Below, one piece after another: positions 24,501 through 31,456 of a stretch of DNA of 31,925 bases (position 1 is the stretch's first letter; each line of letters opens with the position of its first letter). This DNA comes from JBHYDC01 sp051861205. Its GTDB lineage: Bacteria > Pseudomonadota > Alphaproteobacteria > Rhizobiales > Pleomorphomonadaceae. Both the position numbers and the translations under genes were made by a program. The stretch is taken from contig JBHYDC010000029.1 in assembly GCA_051861205.1 (NCBI GenBank), forward strand, positions 1 to 31,925, read 5' to 3'. A model generated the notes under the pieces. The model was given only the letters and a program-made list of their open reading frames with translations, did not search any database and was not told the DNA's origin.

Positions 24501-25885
24501 GCTCGTTCTATGCCGCGCCAGCGGACGCACCCGCCGGGAATAAGGACCGACAGGATTTAGGCGTTCAGCTCGGACCCGTAAACGGGCCGCAGGCCACAGC
24601 ACCCTGGATGAGGCTGTTTTGCTCGCTGATGACAAATGGCGCCAGTCACACCGTGACGACCGTCGCCGCCCTCTCAGCATTCCATGTCTGCATTTCGGAA
24701 TTGTGGGGCGCGCTCCTCGGCGACCAACCGGCCAGCGCTTTGCAACGGCTGGAGTCCTTCATATCGCCCGGACAGGAGGGCGAGTGGCGCAGGAAAGCGC
24801 TGGAAGAGCTTCGGCAGCAGAAACGCTATGACGAAGCCCTGGCGCTCGTTGATCTCCATCGCATCGCATTGACCTATGTGACGAACAAGAAGGGCGGCGA
24901 CCAGGTCATGGACGCCCTCGAAACGCAAGTGCGCCGCGACCACGAGACGAACGGTATGGAAATGCGCGCGTTCGAAAGCGAGCTCATCACGGGCGGGATT
25001 GACATGGGCTCCATCCAGGGCGTCATGAAGCGTGCGGAAAGTGGCGTTCCCGCAGGGACGCCGATGCCGCCCATCTCGGAAACGATGCGCAGTATCGTTG
25101 CCACGTCGGCCATTTCCCATGGCGTCGACGTTGACCGCTTCAACAGTATGTTTTTTGCGGGAATGCCCGCCGACGTTGCCGAGTACATCCAGGCGTCGAG
25201 CCGCGTCGGCCGCATGCATGTTGGGTTCGTGATCCTGATTCCGACTCCGCAAAGCAAACGTGATCGGTATATTGTCGAGGCGCATCAGATGTATCACCGC
25301 TTCCTGGAGCGGGTGATCGCCGCGCCGGCGTCAGAGCGATGGGCAGACAATGCCCTGCGCCGGATTACCGCCTCGATCATCCAGGCATGGGGCGTCATGC
25401 GTGAAATCGAGCAATTTTGCAGCCTGGCGGACGGTCAGAAACACCGAACGCAGCGCAACGACATCGCCAAATCCCTACATGCGACCCTTGAGCATGATCG
25501 CATTGCGTTCCGCGATCGGCTGGCCGAGTTCATGAAGGCGGCCGTCGGCTTTGACGGACAAGGCCCTGACGGCTTGGGCAAGCCCTATCACGGCGAGCAC
25601 TACACCAACGTCATCTTGAAGTTGATCAAGGATTTTACCGATGCGCTTCCAGCGAGCGCCATAGAGCTGCGCGAATTGTGGGGCGATCGCCTGCCGACTC
25701 AAAAGCCGATGACTTCCCTCCGCGACGTGGACGAGGCCGCCATCATCGTTGCTGCACGGCGAGACCCCAATACCGATCGGTGGCTCAAGACCGAATCGGT
25801 CGAGCGCGTGATGCGAGCAATCAGAGGTCAAAAATCCCGAGTCAACGATGTCGATGAGCCCGACATAAGGCCGGAGGAAGCCTGA
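21548..25885 (+). CDS. drmA: DrmA, DISARM superfamily 2 helicase-type ATPase
   Basis: 1445 residues. A long N-terminal part (about 1-600) lacks motor motifs and has a highly charged linker (about 150-220). SF2 motifs: Walker A YFATGGGKSEAF (621-632), Ia region ALVRYPLRLLTLQQAQRL, motif II DEMH (901-904), motif III ATAT (954-957), and in the second lobe TSAISHGVDVDRFN and QASSRVGR (1215-1222). A four-cysteine zinc element (about C755-C791; CPICREE and CFNASC) is inserted between motifs Ia and II. In studied DISARM, DrmA forms a DrmAB complex with DrmB that engages DNA with a 5' overhang. GGAGG lies 10 bp ahead of the ATG, which overlaps the previous stop (ATGA). The next gene begins 17 bp after the stop. 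Assignment rests on the motor, size and neighbours together. Confidence 0.9.
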   Translation: MTRIGVAPQALNASLQEAKEAVADALVNMTVARCSGIGDFGRIVYGRSPERAFVSGFLLPRFAEIGDDDETSDIHIAVVGLDLQVIKEATGTASIRPRFSVYVRVLPNWSELVDRRLGIRPTFDLMPAIRKEIVQRIREATKARCTEEGLVGRDDPKTVSREDRRQRQVRRTALKEETTKQIYKEYGIESAGLPESEADESPEAIEERGGPDTPVDAPPPERDVPFKFVWGDHQVPPHLAKPADIPVKWKRIDLTLAVLHWELDTRIRDVELSAFAKEIAAAVTAQVDAWLSSPEGQAEAWRDEKVIPTDVVNEAAWTAFLERVRKVKPDSQAVRPPVEEMQVTVQDAANFADPRVRSVRVALENNNRQLSKKRRRHQCASVFAAGIEIELPEGVHKPLIPDRIEPSYRFRHHMEYPAIGLNNGITASRADGRVKLATTWSPRFLQIRIVPLGLGVPVEFAKLSADSFNPDELSPLPDAYRTWIKEESTRLKTEVRQGLSAEDAAIESERLTKDIESWSREADLIERGIKLLIQSRTAYLEGQSASGERRGALLRQGAPYRAWLFTNRALLDREKGNSTAGWRLFQMAFVLAHLPTIASHMSEFSKWHDPTFDEEEATLLYFATGGGKSEAFYGILVFGLFLDRLRGKDRGVTALVRYPLRLLTLQQAQRLLRLLIQAELIRKKAGLGVWPFEVGFWVGSANTPNNVSGIKTVPAVDDAAHPNDDVLKATLATSTAPDKDRDFARGYEDMRVAYCKIPTCPICREETGLRLFNGAVARSKRVGIVCFNASCAWNKAHPGEVRTPLPFLLTDDTIYQRAPSVVLGTVDKLAMIGQHPNTITSVLGMFGTARWVAADGHLFSPRTSGPLEAGPEEEGYAPVFPAYQDGRRIFKDPFPSIVIQDEMHLLEESLGTFSGLFETTFETLLTSIDQICGKGLETARSTKERPRMPKIIAATATVSDPDKQLAVLYQRKPLQFPHPGPDLYRSFYAAPADAPAGNKDRQDLGVQLGPVNGPQATAPWMRLFCSLMTNGASHTVTTVAALSAFHVCISELWGALLGDQPASALQRLESFISPGQEGEWRRKALEELRQQKRYDEALALVDLHRIALTYVTNKKGGDQVMDALETQVRRDHETNGMEMRAFESELITGGIDMGSIQGVMKRAESGVPAGTPMPPISETMRSIVATSAISHGVDVDRFNSMFFAGMPADVAEYIQASSRVGRMHVGFVILIPTPQSKRDRYIVEAHQMYHRFLERVIAAPASERWADNALRRITASIIQAWGVMREIEQFCSLADGQKHRTQRNDIAKSLHATLEHDRIAFRDRLAEFMKAAVGFDGQGPDGLGKPYHGEHYTNVILKLIKDFTDALPASAIELRELWGDRLPTQKPMTSLRDVDEAAIIVAARRDPNTDRWLKTESVERVMRAIRGQKSRVNDVDEPDIRPEEA

Positions 25886-25902
25886 GAGGGCGCGAAAGTC
25901 AC

Positions 25903-28125
25903 ATGGCGAAGAATCCATCTCCAGAATCAGGCGGGCGCAAACCTCCTCGGCGGTTCTTCGGAAAGCCGGACACCGCCGACGACCAGCGAACGCCGAAGGC
26001 CCCGACCATGGTCCGCTCACGCGGCCAGGTCGCGACCACCTACGCGCCGGGCAAACTGTTCACGTGGGAAGGTGGACGTGGCATCTGCCTGTCGGTGCCT
26101 CTTGCGGACGTGAAGAAGCCGCACGCCACGCAGCGACGAATGATCGGAGAGGGGATCGACGAGTTTGTCGCCACGTGGGCGACGCGCGCCTTCCATTGCC
26201 GGCCGAATGGCGCGCCCATCTATATGGAGCAGTGCCTGGATCGGAAATTCCTGAACGGCCACGAAGTCCACGTCGATTTGGATGCCGGCTTCGAGTTCAC
26301 CAATCCGACGAAGATGGGCTACATCCCCTATCCACTGTTGTTTCAATGCACCGTGTGTAGGCGGCTTCGCCACTACGAAAGTCCGGAGACACAGGCCAAA
26401 GAGGCGTTGCCGCGGCGCTGTTCGGACCACGCCTCGGATTGGAAACAGGTCGACGTCGTGTTCGTTCATTGGTCCGGAACCCTCGAGCCACTGACGCCGA
26501 CACGCTACGAGTATCTGCCCAACGAGCGTCGTGTGATCGCCTATGAGAAATGTGGCAAATGCGGCAGCGACGAATTCACGCTTCATAACAACAGCACTAG
26601 CTTTTCCGATTGGTATTTCCGGTGCGTGGGCTGTTCGGAAACGTCGGATGTGACGAAGGCCGACAAATTCACAAGGACAATTCTCGGCGGCAAGCAACAG
26701 GCCGGCGAGACACATGAATTCATCGAGATCAACATGCTGCCGGTCTCCTACCGGGCAAATGCCGTGCAGTATGTCCAAGGGAGCCGCTTCATTGTTCTCG
26801 AGGACGGACGCAGGCTCCTCTTACTGGGGCCAAGCGAGCATGAGGCGCTCGCCCGCGAGATCGCGACCATCCACAGCATGCCTTTCGCGGAGCCGTCTGG
26901 CGCGGAAATTCAAGAGAGGCTAAAGGCGTGCGAGCGCGAACAGGAATGGACCGAGTGGGTCGAGCTGGATGGCGACGCCAGAAAGGAAGCCTCGCCGGGC
27001 CGCGCCAGAGCGTTCAGGAAGGAAGCTGACGCCATCCGGCAGAAATGGTTCACGGACAATTTGATCGAAAAGGGCTCGATTCAAAGCGCGGCGTTAAGGC
27101 AGAACATCACGCTTCGCTCTGCATGGGCGAGGCGGTTCGATCCCATCCGGCTCACCCTGGAGCACGCCACCTTTTATGACGAACACGTCCGCCGCAAGAT
27201 CGTGGAGCGCAAGGCGAACGACGTCCTGTCGCCGGATCGCACACTGTCGGACGCTGTTGGGGATCCCGCCCGGTTTGCAGATTACAAGCGCGTCATCGGC
27301 GGTCTGCTCGACCGCAGCGGCATCAAAGAGATGGTGCTGATCCGCAATCTGCCGATCTGCGAATACACCTTTGGTTATTCCCGCGTCTCGGCGACGCCGA
27401 TTTATACCCGCGAGCATAACAATCGCTCTGTGCCGATGCCGGTTCGGCTTATGGCGTTTCCGCCCCTCATTAGCGAGAACTCGGGCGGACGCAGTCCGAT
27501 TTACGTGCTCGAACAGGACAACGAAGCCTTCTATGTCCGATTGGACGAAAGCCAGGTGCTCAAATGGCTGGAGGCCAATAGCGTCCCCGATCTTCCGCAA
27601 CCCGGACAGTTGGGAGCTGCGTATCTGGAGCAATACGAGGACTTCAAGCCGTTCATGGAAGCATATCGGACGCGCGAGGAGGGGCAGACGCCGCGGACCC
27701 TGTGCTCCTACATCTATATGCTACTGCATTCCATCTCCCATCAAATGATCGAGGCGCTGGCCGAAACGTCCGGCTTGGATCGGGACGGGATCGGCGAGCA
27801 TCTCTACCCCGCCGACTTGGCATTCGTTCTCTACCGCCGCGGCATGACTCCTGATCTCGGAAACATCTCGGCGATGTGGCGCAATCAGGCGAAATCTTTC
27901 CTCAGTCATATGATGGAGCCTCGGTCGCTCCGGTGCGGCTCGGGGAGCTTATGCGACGCACGCGGCGCCGCATGTCCGGCCTGCATCCTCATTTCCGATA
28001 TTTCCTGTATCGCCGGTAACCAGCTTGTGTCGCGCGCGGCGCTTGCCGGCGGGTCCTTGCCCATGTGGGAAGCAAGAGAGGGCGGGCGCGACTATGTGAC
28101 CGGCTTTTTCGAGATCTGCACATGA
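25903..28125 (+). CDS. drmB: DrmB, DISARM zinc-ribbon/DUF1998 protein
   Basis: 740 residues. The N-terminal part has two cysteine clusters fit for zinc: C149-x2-C152 with C173, and C217-x2-C220 with C241-x2-C244 (EKCGKCGSDEF and FRCVGCSETS). The C-terminal region (about 600-740) is DUF1998-like: YIYMLLHSISHQMIEALAE, then LYPADLAFVLYRRGM, and a last cysteine group within RCGSGSLCDARGAACPACIL. DUF1998 is shared by DrmB and helicase-accessory proteins. In studied DISARM, DrmB binds DrmA and the pair acts on DNA ends. It starts 17 bp after drmA with GAGGG ahead and its stop overlaps drmC (ATGA). The strand order drmA-drmB-drmC is the DISARM core. Confidence 0.9.
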   Translation: MAKNPSPESGGRKPPRRFFGKPDTADDQRTPKAPTMVRSRGQVATTYAPGKLFTWEGGRGICLSVPLADVKKPHATQRRMIGEGIDEFVATWATRAFHCRPNGAPIYMEQCLDRKFLNGHEVHVDLDAGFEFTNPTKMGYIPYPLLFQCTVCRRLRHYESPETQAKEALPRRCSDHASDWKQVDVVFVHWSGTLEPLTPTRYEYLPNERRVIAYEKCGKCGSDEFTLHNNSTSFSDWYFRCVGCSETSDVTKADKFTRTILGGKQQAGETHEFIEINMLPVSYRANAVQYVQGSRFIVLEDGRRLLLLGPSEHEALAREIATIHSMPFAEPSGAEIQERLKACEREQEWTEWVELDGDARKEASPGRARAFRKEADAIRQKWFTDNLIEKGSIQSAALRQNITLRSAWARRFDPIRLTLEHATFYDEHVRRKIVERKANDVLSPDRTLSDAVGDPARFADYKRVIGGLLDRSGIKEMVLIRNLPICEYTFGYSRVSATPIYTREHNNRSVPMPVRLMAFPPLISENSGGRSPIYVLEQDNEAFYVRLDESQVLKWLEANSVPDLPQPGQLGAAYLEQYEDFKPFMEAYRTREEGQTPRTLCSYIYMLLHSISHQMIEALAETSGLDRDGIGEHLYPADLAFVLYRRGMTPDLGNISAMWRNQAKSFLSHMMEPRSLRCGSGSLCDARGAACPACILISDISCIAGNQLVSRAALAGGSLPMWEAREGGRDYVTGFFEICT

Positions 28126-28706
28126 CGGCCAGAAAAGACGACACCGACCGCGCTCGGATTGTCGTCACGGTGCCGATGCGGCCTTCCCATTTCGAGGGCG
28201 CGCTTGCCGGAATTAACGACAGCGGCGTGCTCATTGAGACGATGGAGACGTTTCTGCATCTAAGTCGACGGGCCTCGCAGCGTCTCGTCGTGGTCTCGCC
28301 GTTCTTGGACGCAGACGGATTGGAATGGGCTTCGTCGCTGTTCGAGGCGACCCACGCGCCCGATCGAGCTCTTATTTGCCGCCATTACGACAGTGTGACT
28401 CCTCCCTATGAAACGCGCTTGTCCGCTGCAAGTGTTGCAATCCACGAATACTTCCTAGAGCGCACGCCGAAAGGTTGGGGGAGTCGCGCCGCCGAAACCT
28501 TCCACGCCAAAATTGTTCTCGCCGATCAGGTCGCCGCTTACGTCGGATCCGCCAACTTTTTGAGATCGTCTAAGGAGCTATCGCTCGAATGCGGCGTGCT
28601 TCTGGAAGGACGTGCTGTGAAGCAAGTCCATGATGTCGTTCAAAGCATGCTGCAGATCGCTGTTCTGAAAGGCAATCCATTGGGTCAACAGAGTCCCGGA
28701 CGATAG
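28122..28706 (+). CDS. drmC: DrmC, DISARM phospholipase D-fold protein
   Basis: 194 residues from the ATG at 28122, which overlaps the drmB stop (ATGA). A frame open further upstream only overlaps drmB. One PLD HKD motif is visible: FHAKIVLADQVAAYVGSANF gives His-x-Lys-x4-Asp, followed by the Gly-Ser-x-Asn of the family. The first half holds the strand QRLVVVSPFLDADGLEW, equivalent to the start of the PLD fold. A single HKD implies that a dimer forms the active site, as in Nuc-type nucleases. DrmC is the PLD-type core gene of DISARM and is reported as dispensable in some systems. It is the last gene of the operon; the next genes are on the opposite strand and converge with it. Confidence 0.88.
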   Translation: MTARKDDTDRARIVVTVPMRPSHFEGALAGINDSGVLIETMETFLHLSRRASQRLVVVSPFLDADGLEWASSLFEATHAPDRALICRHYDSVTPPYETRLSAASVAIHEYFLERTPKGWGSRAAETFHAKIVLADQVAAYVGSANFLRSSKELSLECGVLLEGRAVKQVHDVVQSMLQIAVLKGNPLGQQSPGR

Positions 28707-28749
28707 AAAACCTCACGCAGTCCGGTTTCGTTTAACCATCTGAGCCGCG

Positions 28750-29415
28750 CTATTGTTCATCGCCGCCATCTTCGTCATCTAAGTAGCGGACGGGATGGTT
28801 CGTCGCGACCTCCCCGATCGCACCGCGCAATGCCGCGTTCAGCGTCAGCATCGCGCGCTGCAGGTGCGGTACGCTGACATACGTGGCCGAGGGCACAGGC
28901 GGCGCTCTGACCTTGAGCACAGGATCGTAATTTTCGCCATAACGGAATGCCGTCGACCCCGGATCGATCGCAGCGATCTCCTTGAGACGGTTTATCATCC
29001 AGCTAGGCATTGGCCGCTGCCAATTGACTAGCGAAGTAGCATTGAGTTCGTCAGCAAGCGTCGCGAGGTCGTGTGTTCGAGAGGCTTGGCCGAGCAATCC
29101 CTTGACGAGTAGCTCGAGCGAATGCCGGTACAGGAAGAGTGCTGGATTGACGAGCTTGTAATCCTCCCACTCACCTCGCTTGATCGATTCCAATAGCATA
29201 TGTGCGGCGTCGAAATATTGCTGGGCCATCTCGACAAGTGTGGGTGTGAACTCATCTCCGACCATGAAGCCTTGCGGTCCCGAGAAGGGATCCTCGCGAA
29301 CAATATGCTCGCCGGGCTCCTCGAACAGCGGCCTGCTCATGGCTTCCTTAGTGAATATCTGCTCTGTCTGTCGCCTTGGCTTAGCTTCCGGGAAGAACAT
29401 GTCGTTCACCCTCAT
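28750..29415 (-). CDS. HEPN-like helical protein, second gene of a two-gene unit
   Basis: 221 residues, mostly helical after a disordered N-terminus (1-50). The core reads MAQQYFDAAHMLLESI, then NPALFLYRHSLELLVKGLLG and SRTHDLATLADELN. This is the two-helix arrangement of HEPN-type proteins, with the Tyr/Leu-Arg-His-x-Leu-Glu-Leu pattern. A later DPGSTAFRYGENYDP is shared, from memory, with uncharacterised relatives. The ribonuclease motif Rx4-6H of toxic HEPNs is not evident: Arg97 and His98 are adjacent. Its ATG overlaps the stop of the upstream gene (ATGA), so the two are co-translated. The partner shows no nucleotidyltransferase motif, so this is not a typical MNT-HEPN pair. Function unknown. 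Confidence 0.6.
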   Translation of the reverse strand: MRVNDMFFPEAKPRRQTEQIFTKEAMSRPLFEEPGEHIVREDPFSGPQGFMVGDEFTPTLVEMAQQYFDAAHMLLESIKRGEWEDYKLVNPALFLYRHSLELLVKGLLGQASRTHDLATLADELNATSLVNWQRPMPSWMINRLKEIAAIDPGSTAFRYGENYDPVLKVRAPPVPSATYVSVPHLQRAMLTLNAALRGAIGEVATNHPVRYLDDEDGGDEQ

Positions 29416-30047
29416 GCCTCAACGCTGTCTGCTACCCTGAATAAATCTCGCGCAAACTCGAACTCGATCACCAATTTCGTCACTTTCTCGTCAGACCACC
29501 CCTGTTCCCCCAAGGTCGCGGCCAACAGATCAGCCTCAAGCCGCTTGCCGGATCGATGCGCTTGGACCAGGAATTGCGCCCAGCGCTTGAAATCCGCTGG
29601 ATGCGAGGAGCCCGTCGCTTTGTTCGCCGCGCCAGAGAAACACACCAGCCGGTCGGCAATCTCGGCCCCCATCTCGGCACGCAGGGATGTCCGCGGAAGC
29701 GAGGTGACGATTGCGAGGCCAAGCGCCTCGGCCACGGGCTCAAGCAGCCGCGCGGAAAATTCCTGAAGAATAGCGTTGTAGTCTTGCGGAGGGATGTAGC
29801 CGACATCGCGCGGGACGATATTGGCCACCTCGATCATGCCGTCACTCAGCAGCATCGCAACGCAGGCTGCGGGAAGATTATCGCCTGCCTCACGCGCAAA
29901 CACTCGATAATGTGGATCGGGGATATTCCTCTCCCTCTCAAGAGATCGCGACCAGGGAGGACTGGCTAATGTCGTCATCTGTTCGACAAGCGCATCGACT
30001 TGCGTCGCCGAAGCATTTATCGCCAGATCTTGTGTTTTGACTGTCAT
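29412..30047 (-). CDS. Unknown protein, first gene of the HEPN-like pair
   Basis: 211 residues from the ATG at 30047, which is preceded on the minus strand by GAGG about 8 bp ahead. The frame is open another 87 codons upstream, but that part is Pro/Arg-rich and lacks gene-like character, so it is left out. An alpha/beta N-terminal half contains NLPAACVAMLLSDGMIEVAN and a strand-turn VGYIPPQDYNAILQEF. The C-terminal part is helical (DFKRWAQFLVQAHRSGK, GWSDEKVTKLVIEFEFARDL). No catalytic motif or family is recognised. It is translationally coupled to the HEPN-like gene. The promoter should lie in the 330-bp gap shared with the AbiE-type operon. Confidence 0.6.
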   Translation of the reverse strand: MTVKTQDLAINASATQVDALVEQMTTLASPPWSRSLERERNIPDPHYRVFAREAGDNLPAACVAMLLSDGMIEVANIVPRDVGYIPPQDYNAILQEFSARLLEPVAEALGLAIVTSLPRTSLRAEMGAEIADRLVCFSGAANKATGSSHPADFKRWAQFLVQAHRSGKRLEADLLAATLGEQGWSDEKVTKLVIEFEFARDLFRVADSVEA

Positions 30048-30267
30048 GTGACGCCTCAGTTCTTGTATTGTTCTCGCCGATGCTGTGGTGAATTTCAAGG
30101 TTTCATCCTGCCAGCGCCCGCACAAATCTCCGCTCGGACCTGCTGCGTCAGTCAAATCGGCTTGGTCGTGGGGGCTCGCCGCCGAGTGGGCTTTCCTCCT
30201 CGCGCGAGGGGTCGTCACCGGCGGCCGACTAGGGCCCGGTCGGAAGCCGACGCGTCTATCTTCTACA

Positions 30268-30288
30268 ACTGATGCTCTATGCATCAGT
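30268..30288. promoter_or_regulatory. 8-bp perfect inverted repeat (possible operator)
   Basis: ACTGATGC at 30268-30275 and its exact complement GCATCAGT at 30281-30288 are separated by TCTAT. It lies about 50 bp upstream of the -35 box of the AbiEi-type gene. No T-run follows, which argues against a terminator. Confidence 0.45.
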
Positions 30289-30340
30289 GCAATCCAGTGT
30301 TTCAGCATTTGTTGAAATTGGCTAAATCACTGAAAGCCGC

Positions 30341-30370
30341 TTGACAGAATTTCACTATTTGACATATTTT
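30341..30370 (+). promoter_or_regulatory. Sigma-70-type promoter for the AbiE-type operon
   Basis: TTGACA (30341-30346) is a perfect -35 box; TATTTT (30365-30370) follows after 18 bp as a -10. The expected transcription start falls near 30377, at the ATG itself, so the message may be leaderless or start translation at the GTG at 30398. Confidence 0.55.
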
Positions 30371-30385
30371 CAGCGAATGCTGAAA
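30368..30385. promoter_or_regulatory. Perfect 7-bp inverted repeat over the -10 box and start codon (probable operator)
   Basis: TTTCAGC (30368-30374), spacer GAAT, GCTGAAA (30379-30385). It covers the end of the -10 box and the ATG at 30377. Binding here would block transcription, as known for AbiEi antitoxins that repress their own operon through inverted repeats. Confidence 0.5.
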
Positions 30386-31456
30386 GCATCTGATTCAGTG
30401 AAAAATCTGGAAAAGCAGGCTGCAGAAGCGCTTACCTCGCTTCTGGAGGATGTGCCTGCGATCAAAGTTCGCGACGTCAGCATTGAGCCGGACGGACCGG
30501 ATCGTGGCATCGACATTCTCGCGAGGATCAACGTCTCCGGCCAGCGCTACTCGATCGTTTGTGAAGTCAAATCGAGCGGCCAGCCTCGGCATGTCCGTAC
30601 GGGTCTGCTGCAGCTGCGCAACTACGTGGCCCATCACGAGCCAAGTTCCTTGCCGGTCTTCATCGCGCCCTACCTCTCGGCCGAGGCGCGCGCCCTGTGC
30701 CGGGAGGAAAAGGTGGGCTTCCTCGACCTGGAAGGCAACGCACGACTGGTGTTCGATGGCGTGTTCATCGAACGGCAGGTAGCCAAAAAGCCGGCGGCGG
30801 AGCGCCGTGAACTCAAATCCCTCTTCAAGCCGAAATCAGCTCGCATCCTGCGCGTGCTGTTACGCAAGCCAGATCGGGCATGGCGCGTGGCTGACCTTGC
30901 GGACGCTGCCCAGGTCAGCCTCGGCCATGTGAGCAACGTGCGGTCGGCACTGATCGACAATGAATGGGCGAAGCTTTCCGAAGGAGGACTCGTTCTCAGC
31001 AAGCCCGACGACCTGCTCGACGCGTGGCGGGAGGCGCACGAATCCCCCGCCGAACGGCGCGAGGGATTCTATACGACGCTGCATGGCCAGCCGTTCGACG
31101 AGGCGGCACGCCAAGCGCTAGGCAGCACCTCCGGAAGCGGGCAGCTCGCGTTCGCATCGTTTTCAGCGGCACAGTGGCTCGCGCCTTATGGCCGGACCGG
31201 TACGCACTACTTTTACGCCGAGGCGGACGCGATCGACCGGCTGAAGAGGGACCTGAAGCTGGCGTCCGCTCAAATAGGCGAAAATGTCGTGGTCATGGTG
31301 CCCAAGGATAGCGGCCTGTTCCTCGACGTTGTCGAACCGGCGCCGGGCGCGATATGCACCAGCCCTGTCCAGACCTACCTCGACCTCGCGCAAGCCGGAG
31401 AGCGGGGCCGGGAAGCGGCCGATCATCTGAGACGAGAGAAGTTGTCATGGAAATGA
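30377..31456 (+). CDS. AbiEi-type antitoxin/regulator with nuclease-like N-terminal domain and winged helix
   Basis: 359 residues from the ATG at 30377; a TTG at 30341 is rejected because it is the -35 box. N-terminal alpha/beta domain (about 10-135) resembles the PD-(D/E)xK/Mrr fold: GPDRGIDILARI with Asp46 and YSIVCEVKSSGQPR with Glu63-x-Lys65. Winged helix-turn-helix (about 150-205): SARILRVLLRKPDRAW, VADLADAAQVSLGHVSNVRS, then the wing ending in GGLVLSKP. The C-terminal half (about 210-359) is the AbiEi-type substrate/partner region with SGSGQLAFASFSAAQWLAPY. Family knowledge: AbiEi represses the operon and counteracts the AbiEii toxin. Its stop overlaps the start of the nucleotidyltransferase gene. 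Whether the nuclease-like domain is active is unknown. Confidence 0.78.
   Translation: MLKASDSVKNLEKQAAEALTSLLEDVPAIKVRDVSIEPDGPDRGIDILARINVSGQRYSIVCEVKSSGQPRHVRTGLLQLRNYVAHHEPSSLPVFIAPYLSAEARALCREEKVGFLDLEGNARLVFDGVFIERQVAKKPAAERRELKSLFKPKSARILRVLLRKPDRAWRVADLADAAQVSLGHVSNVRSALIDNEWAKLSEGGLVLSKPDDLLDAWREAHESPAERREGFYTTLHGQPFDEAARQALGSTSGSGQLAFASFSAAQWLAPYGRTGTHYFYAEADAIDRLKRDLKLASAQIGENVVVMVPKDSGLFLDVVEPAPGAICTSPVQTYLDLAQAGERGREAADHLRREKLSWK

Larger units (their letters stand above)
30048..30376. promoter_or_regulatory. Divergent regulatory region between HEPN-like pair and AbiE-type operon
   Basis: About 330 bases without a gene. The right third is AT-rich and dense in inverted repeats and TTTCAG/CTGAAA elements: ACTGATGC-TCTAT-GCATCAGT (30268-30288), TTTCA...TGAAA (30300-30317), CACTGAAAG (about 30328-30336), and the repeat over the start of the next gene. 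This clustering suggests several operators for one repressor, probably the AbiEi-type protein. Confidence 0.5.

Noticed and set aside
30048..30308. 87-codon upstream extension of the 211-residue gene
   Set aside because: Pro/Arg-rich, low gene-like character, and GAGG is placed before the ATG at 30047.
30341..30376. TTG start for the AbiEi-type gene
   Set aside because: This TTG is the first part of a perfect TTGACA -35 box, so it would lie upstream of the transcript.
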